Source: Methanolinea sp.
Lineage (GTDB): Archaea > Halobacteriota > Methanomicrobia > Methanomicrobiales > Methanospirillaceae
Assembly (NCBI GenBank): GCA_018262855.1
Contig: JADFDO010000006.1
Span: forward strand, 62,001 to 126,000
Length of the DNA stretch: 64,000 nucleotides
Direction of reading: 5' to 3'
In this document: positions 56,647 to 64,000 of the stretch, one piece after another
Numbering within the stretch: the first letter of the stretch is position 1
Layout: each line of letters starts with the position of its first letter
Notes under the pieces: generated by a model
What the model saw: the letters and a program-made list of their open reading frames with translations, nothing else
Databases searched by the model: none
What the model was told of the DNA's origin: nothing
Position numbers and translations under genes: made by a program

Positions 56647-57879
56647 ATGCATAGAATATACCGGGTGACGTATCCGGTCCCTGCGTTGTTTCTCCTGTTC
56701 CTCATCCTGGTCTCGCCTGGCTGCCTTTCCAGTATACAATCAGATACGAACCTGACCGAAGATGAACTCGCCGACCTGTACCTTGCTCAATCGGCTGCAA
56801 TCATGGATTACCGTTCGGAATACCTCGTGGATTCGGGGATGGGAACGGGAAACCTCAATAAGGAAAGGATCAGGTTCGACTACAAATCGCCATCTTTTGC
56901 CCGCTTCGAGATTATTGAGTCTTCGTGGCACTCCCCAGGAACATGTGCGACCACCACCGGTATTTCCACATCCTGGTATGACTCCGGAACCCGGACCTAT
57001 GATCTCTCTTCCGGGATGAACCTCTCCCGCGAGTACGATTACCAGAGGATTGTCCGGCAGGTAGTCGCAGACCGGGACTTCGCCATCCTGGAACGGAACG
57101 TGACCGGAGGAACGGTCCGCTACCTCATCGAAGTCGAGACCCACCCCTATTCCGACAAGTACACCCCTTACATCAGCTCGAGGGTCAGGGCTTCTATAGA
57201 TCCATATGCAGGTCTTGCATGGAAGGTTACCACCTACTATGACCCAGGCGTCGTACCGGGGCCGACTCTTGCTCCGGGATTGATGCTGCCGACCCCCACT
57301 CCCCCTATGCCGGATTCGATCACTCCCGGGCACATCAGCATATCAGAAGTGCCGAACGGGGAGGTTATCTATGAGTCTATCCACGTCAACACAGGCATCC
57401 CTGATTCGTATTTCACGTTCATTCCACCGGAAGGATCGGGCCCTCGCTGCATCCCGAAATACCAGAACTACGTCGAGCCTCCAAGGATGGAACCGTCGGT
57501 TCCCATCAGCGAGCCCTATCCCGGCGGGGTGCAGTATTCCCTCAACGAGAGCGATTCCGGGAGATTCATCTCGCTGAACAATGGTGAAATTCTCGAGATC
57601 ACACTCCGGATCAGCCCGGGACTTGCGTACCGGTGGCTGATGCCCACTGAGGGGTCCGGACTTTCGCTTATAAATTCTGGATCGTATATCGAAATGCCAG
57701 AGGATTACGATTTCAACAGTAGTGACACGTATTTCTTCTTCAGGAGGAGCGGATATTACCGTTGGCGTTTCAAGGCGGTGGAACCCGGAACGACTATTTT
57801 CGATGGGATCTTTTCGTTGAACGGCTGCGATATCCAGGGCGCGAAAAGGTTCAATCTCACGGTTCAGGTGGGGCATTGA
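56647..57879 (+). CDS. Lipoprotein: LolA-like N-domain and chagasin-like C-domain
   Basis: 410 residues from ATG 56647. A signal ending LVSPGC is the lipobox. Residues about 30-210 (ELADLYLAQSAAIMDYRSEY) look like the LolA/LppX fold of methanogen 'outer-membrane lipoprotein-sorting' proteins. A Pro-rich linker leads to a C-terminal segment with ISPGLAYRWLMP and SGYYRWRFKAVEPG, the two hallmarks of chagasin-type (I42) cysteine-protease inhibitors. The fusion is unusual; function would be outside the membrane. Confidence 0.7.
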   Translation: MHRIYRVTYPVPALFLLFLILVSPGCLSSIQSDTNLTEDELADLYLAQSAAIMDYRSEYLVDSGMGTGNLNKERIRFDYKSPSFARFEIIESSWHSPGTCATTTGISTSWYDSGTRTYDLSSGMNLSREYDYQRIVRQVVADRDFAILERNVTGGTVRYLIEVETHPYSDKYTPYISSRVRASIDPYAGLAWKVTTYYDPGVVPGPTLAPGLMLPTPTPPMPDSITPGHISISEVPNGEVIYESIHVNTGIPDSYFTFIPPEGSGPRCIPKYQNYVEPPRMEPSVPISEPYPGGVQYSLNESDSGRFISLNNGEILEITLRISPGLAYRWLMPTEGSGLSLINSGSYIEMPEDYDFNSSDTYFFFRRSGYYRWRFKAVEPGTTIFDGIFSLNGCDIQGAKRFNLTVQVGH

Positions 57880-58102
57880 GTGATCCTGTAACCGTGAGGC
57901 TGACACTAAACCTCATGCAAGGGCCAGGTGAATTCCCACCTTTTTCATGCAGGATATGAACGATAAGCCCTTCTTATGTGAGTGAATCGACGCAGGGATT
58001 CCATTGATTCACAGGATAGGAGTGTAATCCTGATTCCGAATACCGTGATTTGACCAGCAAGGTTCATGCTGTACCACAGTTGAATCATGAATGAGGTTTT
58101 CC

Positions 58103-58678
58103 ATGTCAGATGAATCATCATGTTGTCCTATGGCAATCATCCCGGGCACCCATGTCTTCCCGTGGTGGCTTGTCCTCGTCCATGGTATCGTCACTCTCCT
58201 TCTCGGGATACTGTTCCTTGCATATCCCCTTGGCACGCTCTTTGTGCTTGTCACCCTGCTCGGTGCATACTGGTTCGTGAGCGGGATCTTCGGCCTCGTA
58301 AGCCTTGCACACGACAGGACGAACCTGGGGTGGAAACTGGTATTCGGTATCCTGGGACTGATCGCAGGGATCGCGATCCTTGCCTATCCACTGTACAGCA
58401 CAATCATCGTGCCCACCATCTTCGTCATATTTGTCGGGTTCTGGGGAATGGTGATGGGATTTACCGGCCTCTTTGCAGCGTTCAGGGGTGGGGGATGGGG
58501 TGCCGGGATCACCGGGGCGATCCTGATCATTTTCGGGTTCCTCGTGCTTCTCCACCCTGTAATCACCGCGGTCCTCCTCCCGTTTGTGCTGGGTATCTTT
58601 GGGATTATCGGCGGGATCGCTGCGATTGTCACAGCGTTCATGCTCAAATCAAGAACGGCTGACACCGCTGGAACCTGA
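58103..58678 (+). CDS. HdeD-family (DUF308) membrane protein
   Basis: 191 residues with six hydrophobic spans in two repeats, for example VLVHGIVTLLLGILFLAYP and VFGILGLIAGIAILAYP, the DUF308 pattern. HdeD is tied to acid resistance in E. coli; the archaeal role is unknown. GAGG eight bases before ATG 58103 supports this start over 58091. Confidence 0.83.
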   Translation: MSDESSCCPMAIIPGTHVFPWWLVLVHGIVTLLLGILFLAYPLGTLFVLVTLLGAYWFVSGIFGLVSLAHDRTNLGWKLVFGILGLIAGIAILAYPLYSTIIVPTIFVIFVGFWGMVMGFTGLFAAFRGGGWGAGITGAILIIFGFLVLLHPVITAVLLPFVLGIFGIIGGIAAIVTAFMLKSRTADTAGT

Positions 58679-59201
58679 TATTTCAACATTTTTTTTGGTT
58701 ATAGTGACATTATTTCCAGCAGCATAAATCAAAAGTTAGGACGAAGACGTTAAGAAAAATTCTGACAAAAAAGGTGAAAAAAGCCGTGTCATGGATTTCA
58801 CATCTCATATGCGGTTGACCCCGCCGCCCCCGAAAATACCGCGGGACTTCCGCCCTCGACCCGGGGCGACCTGCGGTCACCTCCATATCTTCAGAAATTG
58901 CTGAATAATTCTGGTAGGAGTGATGTGAAGAAGTGCGGCGGCGATTCAAATTCAAATTACATAACCCTATTGAACCAAATTGTCATTTGAAATTCATAAA
59001 CGAGTAAGGAAACCAACTTCAAACACCAGTATTATTCACACCATCGGATAAAATATTTGGTGGCTAGATTGCTACTATATCCTTCTTTTTTAAGAGGATA
59101 TGGCAGCAATGCAGGGACTCTTGGAAATTTCCTTCATTGTTCCCTCTCGAAGGGTCACTTCCCGTGGATGAATTCGAGATACTCGTGCATACCTGTCTTC
59201 A
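58679..59201. other. 523-bp AT-richer region, no gene recognised
   Basis: Convergent genes (HdeD and macro protein) flank a region with lower G+C from about 58930 to 59110. No coding frame has a domain or a good start. ATTCAAATTCAAATTA near 58944 is a short direct repeat. The lower G+C could mark foreign or decayed DNA, but nothing specific is visible. Confidence 0.35.
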
Positions 59202-59990
59202 TCAGACGGTTGATGAGGGTCCGAGTGATTCACGAATCCTGTCGAGTATCTCCCGTGGGACCGTGACCTCCCCCTGCACCCCTGCCATCGCAACCCATGT
59301 GTTCAGCGAGATTCCCGCTGAAAGCGCATAAGTGTCATTCTTTACAGCGGGAGCAAGGGCTTTCACAATCTCAATCCGGTTCCTGAACCTGATGCTATGA
59401 GTCATCTCAATCATGGAAAGATGCGAGAAGAGTGCCTGGGCCATCCCGTAATCCCTATTGGATGATATTTCGCCTTCCATGATGTCCCGATAGAGATCAT
59501 ACGCGGCATTCCCGTGGCAGACAAGGACCACCTTCTCAATGGCTGGGTGATAGGTTATGAATCTGAGAACGGTGGTGATCGCGATGCGGGCAGCCCTCTC
59601 TAACGGGAACCCATACGCACCGGTACTGATCGCGGGAAACGCAATAGTGTGGAGGTTGCCCAGTTCCGCGAGGGCGAGCGAGTTCCGGTAGCAGGACTCC
59701 AGGAGTTCGTCCTCTCCTGCATTGCCACCCTTCCAGACCGGACCAACCGTGTGAATCACGAAGCGGGCAAACAGCCTGTATCCCCAGGTGATCTTCGCCT
59801 CGCCCGTCCTGCACCCCCCGAGACCCCTGCATTCTTTTAAGAGTTCCGGACCTGCAGCACGATGGATTGCGCCATCGACACCTCCGCCCCCCATGAGGGA
59901 GGGATTAGCGGCATTGACGATCGCATCCATCTTCTGTTTCGTGATATCCCCCTCGATCACCACGATTCGATCCGCGATTCCCGGTGGCAT
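59202..59990 (-). CDS. Macro-domain protein with C-terminal extension
   Basis: 262 residues from ATG 59990. Residues 1-175 are a macro domain: [21 protein letters not shown], then [16 protein letters not shown], and [20 protein letters not shown], the ADP-ribose-binding loops of YmdB/TARG-type O-acetyl-ADP-ribose hydrolases. The last about 85 residues (with [16 protein letters not shown]) are not part of the standard domain. It diverges from catalase, with 157 bases between the starts. Confidence 0.86.
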   Translation of the reverse strand: MPPGIADRIVVIEGDITKQKMDAIVNAANPSLMGGGGVDGAIHRAAGPELLKECRGLGGCRTGEAKITWGYRLFARFVIHTVGPVWKGGNAGEDELLESCYRNSLALAELGNLHTIAFPAISTGAYGFPLERAARIAITTVLRFITYHPAIEKVVLVCHGNAAYDLYRDIMEGEISSNRDYGMAQALFSHLSMIEMTHSIRFRNRIEIVKALAPAVKNDTYALSAGISLNTWVAMAGVQGEVTVPREILDRIRESLGPSSTV

Positions 59991-60147
59991 TATAGTGAGA
60001 GGGGGTGGATGGAGAGATATGGGTTTTGGCTCACTGCAGCACTGTTCCTGTCGGCAAAGTTGATGCAGGGTGGGCAACAAGACTACCCTATCGGCTCTGC
60101 CCGGATGGTGCATCTCACCCGGCAGAGAGAAGAAAGGAGCTCATATA

Positions 60148-61617
60148 ATGGAAGAAAAGAAGAAACTGACCACCGCTGCGGGAGCACCTGTAGCTGACAA
60201 CCAGAATGCCGTCACTGCCGGACCCCGCGGGCCCATGCTGATGCAGGATGTCTGGTTCCAGGAGAAACTTGCACACTTCGACCGCGAGGTGATCCCGGAA
60301 CGGCGCATGCATGCGAAGGGGTCCGGTGCATTTGGCACGTTCACGGTCACCAACGACATCACCCGGTATTCGAAGGCAAAGATCTTCTCTAAAATCGGAA
60401 AGAAGACCGAGGTGTTCGCCCGATTCTCAACCGTTGCCGGCGAGCGCGGGGCAGCCGATGCGGAGCGCGATATCCGCGGCTTTGCCCTCAAGTTCTACAC
60501 CGAGGAGGGGAACTGGGACCTTGTCGGGAACAATACTCCGGTCTTCTTCCTGCGGGACCCCCACAAGTTCCCCGATCTCAACCGGGCTGTCAAGCGCGAC
60601 CCCCACACCAACATGCGTTCTGCAAAGAACAACTGGGACTTCTGGACGTCGCTTCCAGAGGCGCTGCACCAGGTGACCATCACTATGAGCGACCGCGGAA
60701 TCCCCCTCTCCTACCGCCACATGCACGGGTTTAGCAGCCACGCTTACAGCATGATCAATGCAAAGAACGAACGGGTGTGGGTCAAGTTCCACTTCACCAC
60801 CCAGCAGGGGATAAAGAACCTGACCGATGAGGAGGCCGAGGCAATCATTGCAAAGGACCGGGAGAGCCACCAGCGCGACCTGCTCACGAGCATCGAGAAG
60901 GGTGACTTCCCACGCTGGAAGATGTACATCCAGGTGATGACCGAGGAGCAGGCAAAACAGATGCCCTATAACCCCTTCGATCTCACCAAGGTGTGGTACA
61001 AGAAGGAGTATCCCCTGATTGAGGTGGGGGTGCTCGAGCTGAACCGGAATCCCGCTAATTACTTCCAGGACGTGGAGCAGGCGGCGTTCAACCCTGCCGC
61101 AGTGGTGCCGGGCATCGGCTTTTCGCCCGACAAGATGCTGCAGGGCCGCCTCTTCTCATATGGCGATGCCCAGCGATACCGCCTCGGGGTCAACCACCAC
61201 CAGATCCCGGTCAACCGCCCGAAATATGCACCGGCACACCCGTCACACCGCGACGGCCATATGCGGGTCGACGGGAACTACGGCGCAACAATCGCGTACG
61301 AACCGAACAGCTACGGCGAATGGCAGGAGCAGCCAGGGTACCGCGAACCTCCGCTTGAGATCTCCGGTGCGGCAGCTGCCTGGAACTTCCGGGAGGATGA
61401 TTCCGATTATTATACCCAGCCCGGCAAGCTCTTCCGCCTGATGAGCCCTGCCCAGCAGAAGGTCCTCTTCGAGAACACCGCACGGGCTATAGGAGATGCG
61501 CCGGAGTTCATAAAGATACGGCATATCCAAAACTGCCTGAAGGCAGATCCATCCTACGGAAAAGGTGTCGCGGATGCATGCGGCATCGCGATGGATGCCG
61601 TGATGAAACACTCCTGA
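60148..61617 (+). CDS. Monofunctional haem catalase (clade 3)
   Basis: 489 residues. The distal His lies in [14 protein letters not shown], Asn in [12 protein letters not shown], and the proximal Tyr ligand in [14 protein letters not shown]. The length equals small-subunit clade 3 catalases. AAGGAGC before ATG 60148 is a strong ribosome site. It breaks down peroxide and needs haem b, supplied in this cell by the Ahb route 33 kb away. Two different catalases in one window suggest aerotolerance. Confidence 0.95.
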   Translation: MEEKKKLTTAAGAPVADNQNAVTAGPRGPMLMQDVWFQEKLAHFDREVIPERRMHAKGSGAFGTFTVTNDITRYSKAKIFSKIGKKTEVFARFSTVAGERGAADAERDIRGFALKFYTEEGNWDLVGNNTPVFFLRDPHKFPDLNRAVKRDPHTNMRSAKNNWDFWTSLPEALHQVTITMSDRGIPLSYRHMHGFSSHAYSMINAKNERVWVKFHFTTQQGIKNLTDEEAEAIIAKDRESHQRDLLTSIEKGDFPRWKMYIQVMTEEQAKQMPYNPFDLTKVWYKKEYPLIEVGVLELNRNPANYFQDVEQAAFNPAAVVPGIGFSPDKMLQGRLFSYGDAQRYRLGVNHHQIPVNRPKYAPAHPSHRDGHMRVDGNYGATIAYEPNSYGEWQEQPGYREPPLEISGAAAAWNFREDDSDYYTQPGKLFRLMSPAQQKVLFENTARAIGDAPEFIKIRHIQNCLKADPSYGKGVADACGIAMDAVMKHS

Positions 61618-61694
61618 AGAGACTTTTTAATTCCGTCCATTTTTAAAAAAAATGCTGGACTTGTCGCATTCCCCCTCCTGCACACCCGTTCGTG

Positions 61695-62510
61695 TTATAC
61701 GGGGATTGGTTCTTTTGCGCGGTAACACGGCTCGACTGACGATGCCATTGCCACGAAGTCTTCCTTACTCAGGTCTCCAAGGAGCCAGTACGACCCATGC
61801 GAATCAGCCCATGCGAGCTGGTTTTGCCCGATCCCCTCCACAAATTCCCCGCAAAACCCACGGATGGCAACATCGTCGGCCCCCTTTCCTGTGATGGCAA
61901 AGGCATACGGAGGGTGCCCGAGGCAGACCTGAACCAGGTGCAACTCATCGCTCCCACTGGTATACACGATATCCCTCCGGGGACAGGGATCGCCATAGAT
62001 TCGCACCATGGAGAAGGAGTATGCGGCCGGAATGTTCGAGGGGACTGCGAGCGGACACCCTGGTACAAGTGCTACGGATGCGTCTTCAAGAGTGGAATAC
62101 TCAACCGGAGGTTCCCCGCCACTGCACGGCATGGGTTCTATCACCCAATGCCAGTATCTGCCAACAATGGTTTCATCTGCATCATCGATGATGACATGGT
62201 AGAGCGATCTCTGGCCGCCGCAACGGAATGTCACTGCCGTGAACGTTCCCGAAAAGATGCCTTTTGGCCCGGTCTGTTCGTACTGTACCGGTCCCGCGTC
62301 AACAATCTCGTACTCTCCGCTCGCGATGGGGATCTGTTCCCTGACAATGGTGTCGCGCAAGGCGATCGCGATGGCTGCCTCGGTCCTGTTCTCCAGATCC
62401 CCGTAGCCTGCATGCTTCATGCACCCGGCACATGACATCGCGGTGAGACATATGAGAAAAAGTATGGCGATGATGATATGAGAGGGAGGTGGTTCTTTCA
62501 TTCCATTCAT
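61695..62510 (-). CDS. Predicted lipoprotein, DUF4367-like, unknown
   Basis: 271 residues. A hydrophobic start ends in AMSCAGC (lipobox). The mature part has acidic and Cys-containing strands and near the end SYWLLGDLSKEDFVAMASSV, a pattern shared with DUF4367-type domains. Probably an extracellular lipoprotein. Function unknown. It lies 77 nt from the convergent catalase gene. Confidence 0.65.
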   Translation of the reverse strand: MNGMKEPPPSHIIIAILFLICLTAMSCAGCMKHAGYGDLENRTEAAIAIALRDTIVREQIPIASGEYEIVDAGPVQYEQTGPKGIFSGTFTAVTFRCGGQRSLYHVIIDDADETIVGRYWHWVIEPMPCSGGEPPVEYSTLEDASVALVPGCPLAVPSNIPAAYSFSMVRIYGDPCPRRDIVYTSGSDELHLVQVCLGHPPYAFAITGKGADDVAIRGFCGEFVEGIGQNQLAWADSHGSYWLLGDLSKEDFVAMASSVEPCYRAKEPIPV

Positions 62511-62620
62511 AAGTCATTCCCGCCGATACTAAAGCAAGTACGGGATGTGATACTCTCCATCCAGTCCTATTCTTTTTTGTGCTAAAAGGAATGAATCACC
62601 ATTGGGGCGGATCATCAGTC

Positions 62621-63412
62621 ATGGTGTCGGAATCGTGGAAAAAAGGACTCAAATATTTCTTTATCGCGGTGATCATCATCCTTCTTATCGTATTTGGCAC
62701 CATCTTCTACCTCTTCGACCAGAATTCCCGGCAGAGCGAACGGCATAATTTCGATTATTCCATCCAGCTCTCGTATGCCCGCACAATCGAGAATGTCACC
62801 ATACTTATTCCGATTCCTCTCCTGAACGGGACATCGGTGCTCGCAGAACCATTCCTGAACAGGACCGTGCATGGCATCCCGGATGACTGGAACCTCTCGA
62901 TAGAGAGAGTGAATGGTATGCCGATGCTTGCAATCCGTGCGGTGAGGATGGTCCCGGAGTACCATGGTTTCCCTATTGCAATCGAACCCGGACAGAGTCC
63001 CCTTCCCACTACCCTTGCTCCAGGCACTGAATATTCGTCCGATACCCCGATACTCCAGCCGATCTCCATTGGCACTATGCATTCAGTACAACGGACTATC
63101 GATACGCATAATCCGGTGGGGAATGAGCCAGTTTTTGTTCCGGATGGAGAATTCATCCTTCTTACCAGCACACCGAAAACACCACGGCTGGGAAAAGAGT
63201 ATTCCCATTCTGTCCCGGCATACCTCTCCTTCACGACCGACCGTCCTGCAGAAGTGCATATCGCTACCAGCATCCAGGGAACCAATTCGATCTGGTGGGG
63301 TGGCTGGGTGTACAACAGTTACGCGGATACTGTTACCTTGGATTCGGATCATTCAATCGGATGGACCAATGCAACCGCGAGCCTGTACACCGAGGAAGGA
63401 ATCTATTATTGA
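62621..63412 (+). CDS. Membrane-anchored extracellular protein, unknown
   Basis: About 263 residues from ATG 62621 (GTG 62579 and ATG 62591 also in frame). One span near the N-terminus (YFFIAVIIILLIVFGTIFYL) anchors a large, beta-rich extracellular part with no recognisable domain. NSIWWGGWVYNSYADTVT near the C-terminus is a distinctive aromatic stretch. Its function is unknown. Confidence 0.65.
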   Translation: MVSESWKKGLKYFFIAVIIILLIVFGTIFYLFDQNSRQSERHNFDYSIQLSYARTIENVTILIPIPLLNGTSVLAEPFLNRTVHGIPDDWNLSIERVNGMPMLAIRAVRMVPEYHGFPIAIEPGQSPLPTTLAPGTEYSSDTPILQPISIGTMHSVQRTIDTHNPVGNEPVFVPDGEFILLTSTPKTPRLGKEYSHSVPAYLSFTTDRPAEVHIATSIQGTNSIWWGGWVYNSYADTVTLDSDHSIGWTNATASLYTEEGIYY

Positions 63413-63678
63413 TCCCGGGAAAATTCGGAGGATGGCCCCGGCAGGAAGATGGGAAGGATCAGTTAGATTACTCCTCTGGAAACAACTGAGTTATCAGTGG
63501 TGTAATCAACGACAGGGAGTCTCTCACAGGGGTGTATCCCTGGTGAAAGTATCAGGAAAGGATCACCTGTGGGTTGTCACCCCCCAAAAAAAACACGTGA
63601 TTCCCATCGAGACATACACCGATAAAATGAAAATCTCGGATGCGTTTTTTATATGAAAAAGGGAGTTGGGTATCCCAT

Positions 63679-64000
63679 TCACAATACAGTAATTATGTCC
63701 GTATGCGTGGTGGTATTGGTGATCAGTCTCCTGTCCGGACCGAATGCCCATACCGTCAGTGATACCGTGTAGGTCCCGGGTTTCCGGAATATATGGCTCG
63801 GGTTCTGGCTGCTCGAGCGGTACCCGTCGCCAAAATCGTATCTCCACATGATCGGACTCATGGTCGATGTACCTGAGAACACCACCTGGAGTGGTGCGGA
63901 TCCTGTGGCAGGGGTTGCGGTAAAGTCTGCCCGGATATCAGGCCCGGGCGTACCTTCAACCCTTATATAGGCCTCCTTCGTCATGGTCTTCGAGACGAGA
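63679..64000 (-). CDS. PKD-domain surface protein (C-terminal part, truncated by edge)
   Basis: The frame stays open through the right edge: ...LVSKTMTKEAYIRVEG ends one PKD repeat, and another follows with FTATPATGSAPLQVVFSG, WRYDFGDGYRSSSQNP and GTYTVSLTVW, the typical PKD pattern. No C-terminal anchor is visible before the stop at 63679. This is the end of a larger surface protein of methanogen type. The rest lies outside. Confidence 0.82.
   Translation of the reverse strand, partial: LVSKTMTKEAYIRVEGTPGPDIRADFTATPATGSAPLQVVFSGTSTMSPIMWRYDFGDGYRSSSQNPSHIFRKPGTYTVSLTVWAFGPDRRLITNTTTHTDIITVL

Noticed and set aside
58710-58955. 81-codon minus frame after HdeD
   Set aside because: No domain, no ribosome site, and sequence of low coding likeness.

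Overview
The window looks like chromosomal DNA of a methanogenic archaeon. The best fit is Methanomicrobiales or a near relative (class Methanomicrobia), but this rests on gene content and was not confirmed by any search. The evidence is a methanogenesis marker 8 (DUF2099) gene, a full Ahb-type (siroheme-derived) haem b operon, long PAS-repeat sensor kinases with the methanogen-type H-box 'SITRHD', lipoproteins with Thr/Pro-rich linkers, AT-rich TATA-like boxes and moderately high G+C. I see no rRNA, tRNA, CRISPR array or insertion sequence.

Layout. 0-4 kb: the start of a truncated membrane sensor, then a coupled TOPRIM/AAA-ATPase pair that resembles a two-gene defence system, and a polysaccharide flippase. 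4-9 kb: an ABC-2 exporter, a CBS protein, an MFS pump, a SemiSWEET and an Acg-type nitroreductase. 9-17 kb: small metabolic genes (GntP permease, acylphosphatase, two divergent YkgJ-type Cys-cluster proteins, a flavin-reductase-like protein, TrmO, thioesterase, amidotransferase), a secreted protein built of 162-bp tandem repeats, and an HTH/DUF2178 pair. 17-23 kb: three CPA2 cation/proton antiporters, two of them KefB-like with TrkA domains.

23-31 kb is an oxidative-stress and haem block: a membrane polyferredoxin with a cupin, then katG followed on the same strand by ahbD-ahbA-ahbB-ahbC, joined by ATGA or short overlaps, and a rubredoxin-flavoprotein fusion. A second haem enzyme, a monofunctional catalase, lies at 60 kb. 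31-45 kb: a 1374-residue REC/PAS/GAF kinase, DUF169, methanogenesis marker 8, a second ABC-2 exporter, and a REC-CheC-histidine kinase operon.

45-50 kb is an envelope-stress cluster: htpX-pspAB facing pspA-pspAA, then dodecin and a YpfJ-type zinc peptidase. 50-64 kb: a frameshifted REC-PAS gene, a methyltransferase, a PBP4-like carboxypeptidase (unexpected in an archaeon without murein), two 53-residue Lys-rich paralogues, small zinc-ribbon proteins, a LolA-like/chagasin-like lipoprotein, HdeD, a macro-domain protein divergent from catalase, and secreted proteins including a truncated PKD protein at the right edge.

Overall this is an accessory, stress-oriented stretch (oxygen, envelope, ions, export, sensing) with no core methanogenesis operon. 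The items most worth following are the AAA/TOPRIM pair, the katG-ahb arrangement, the REC-CheC-kinase module and the paired 53-residue basic proteins.
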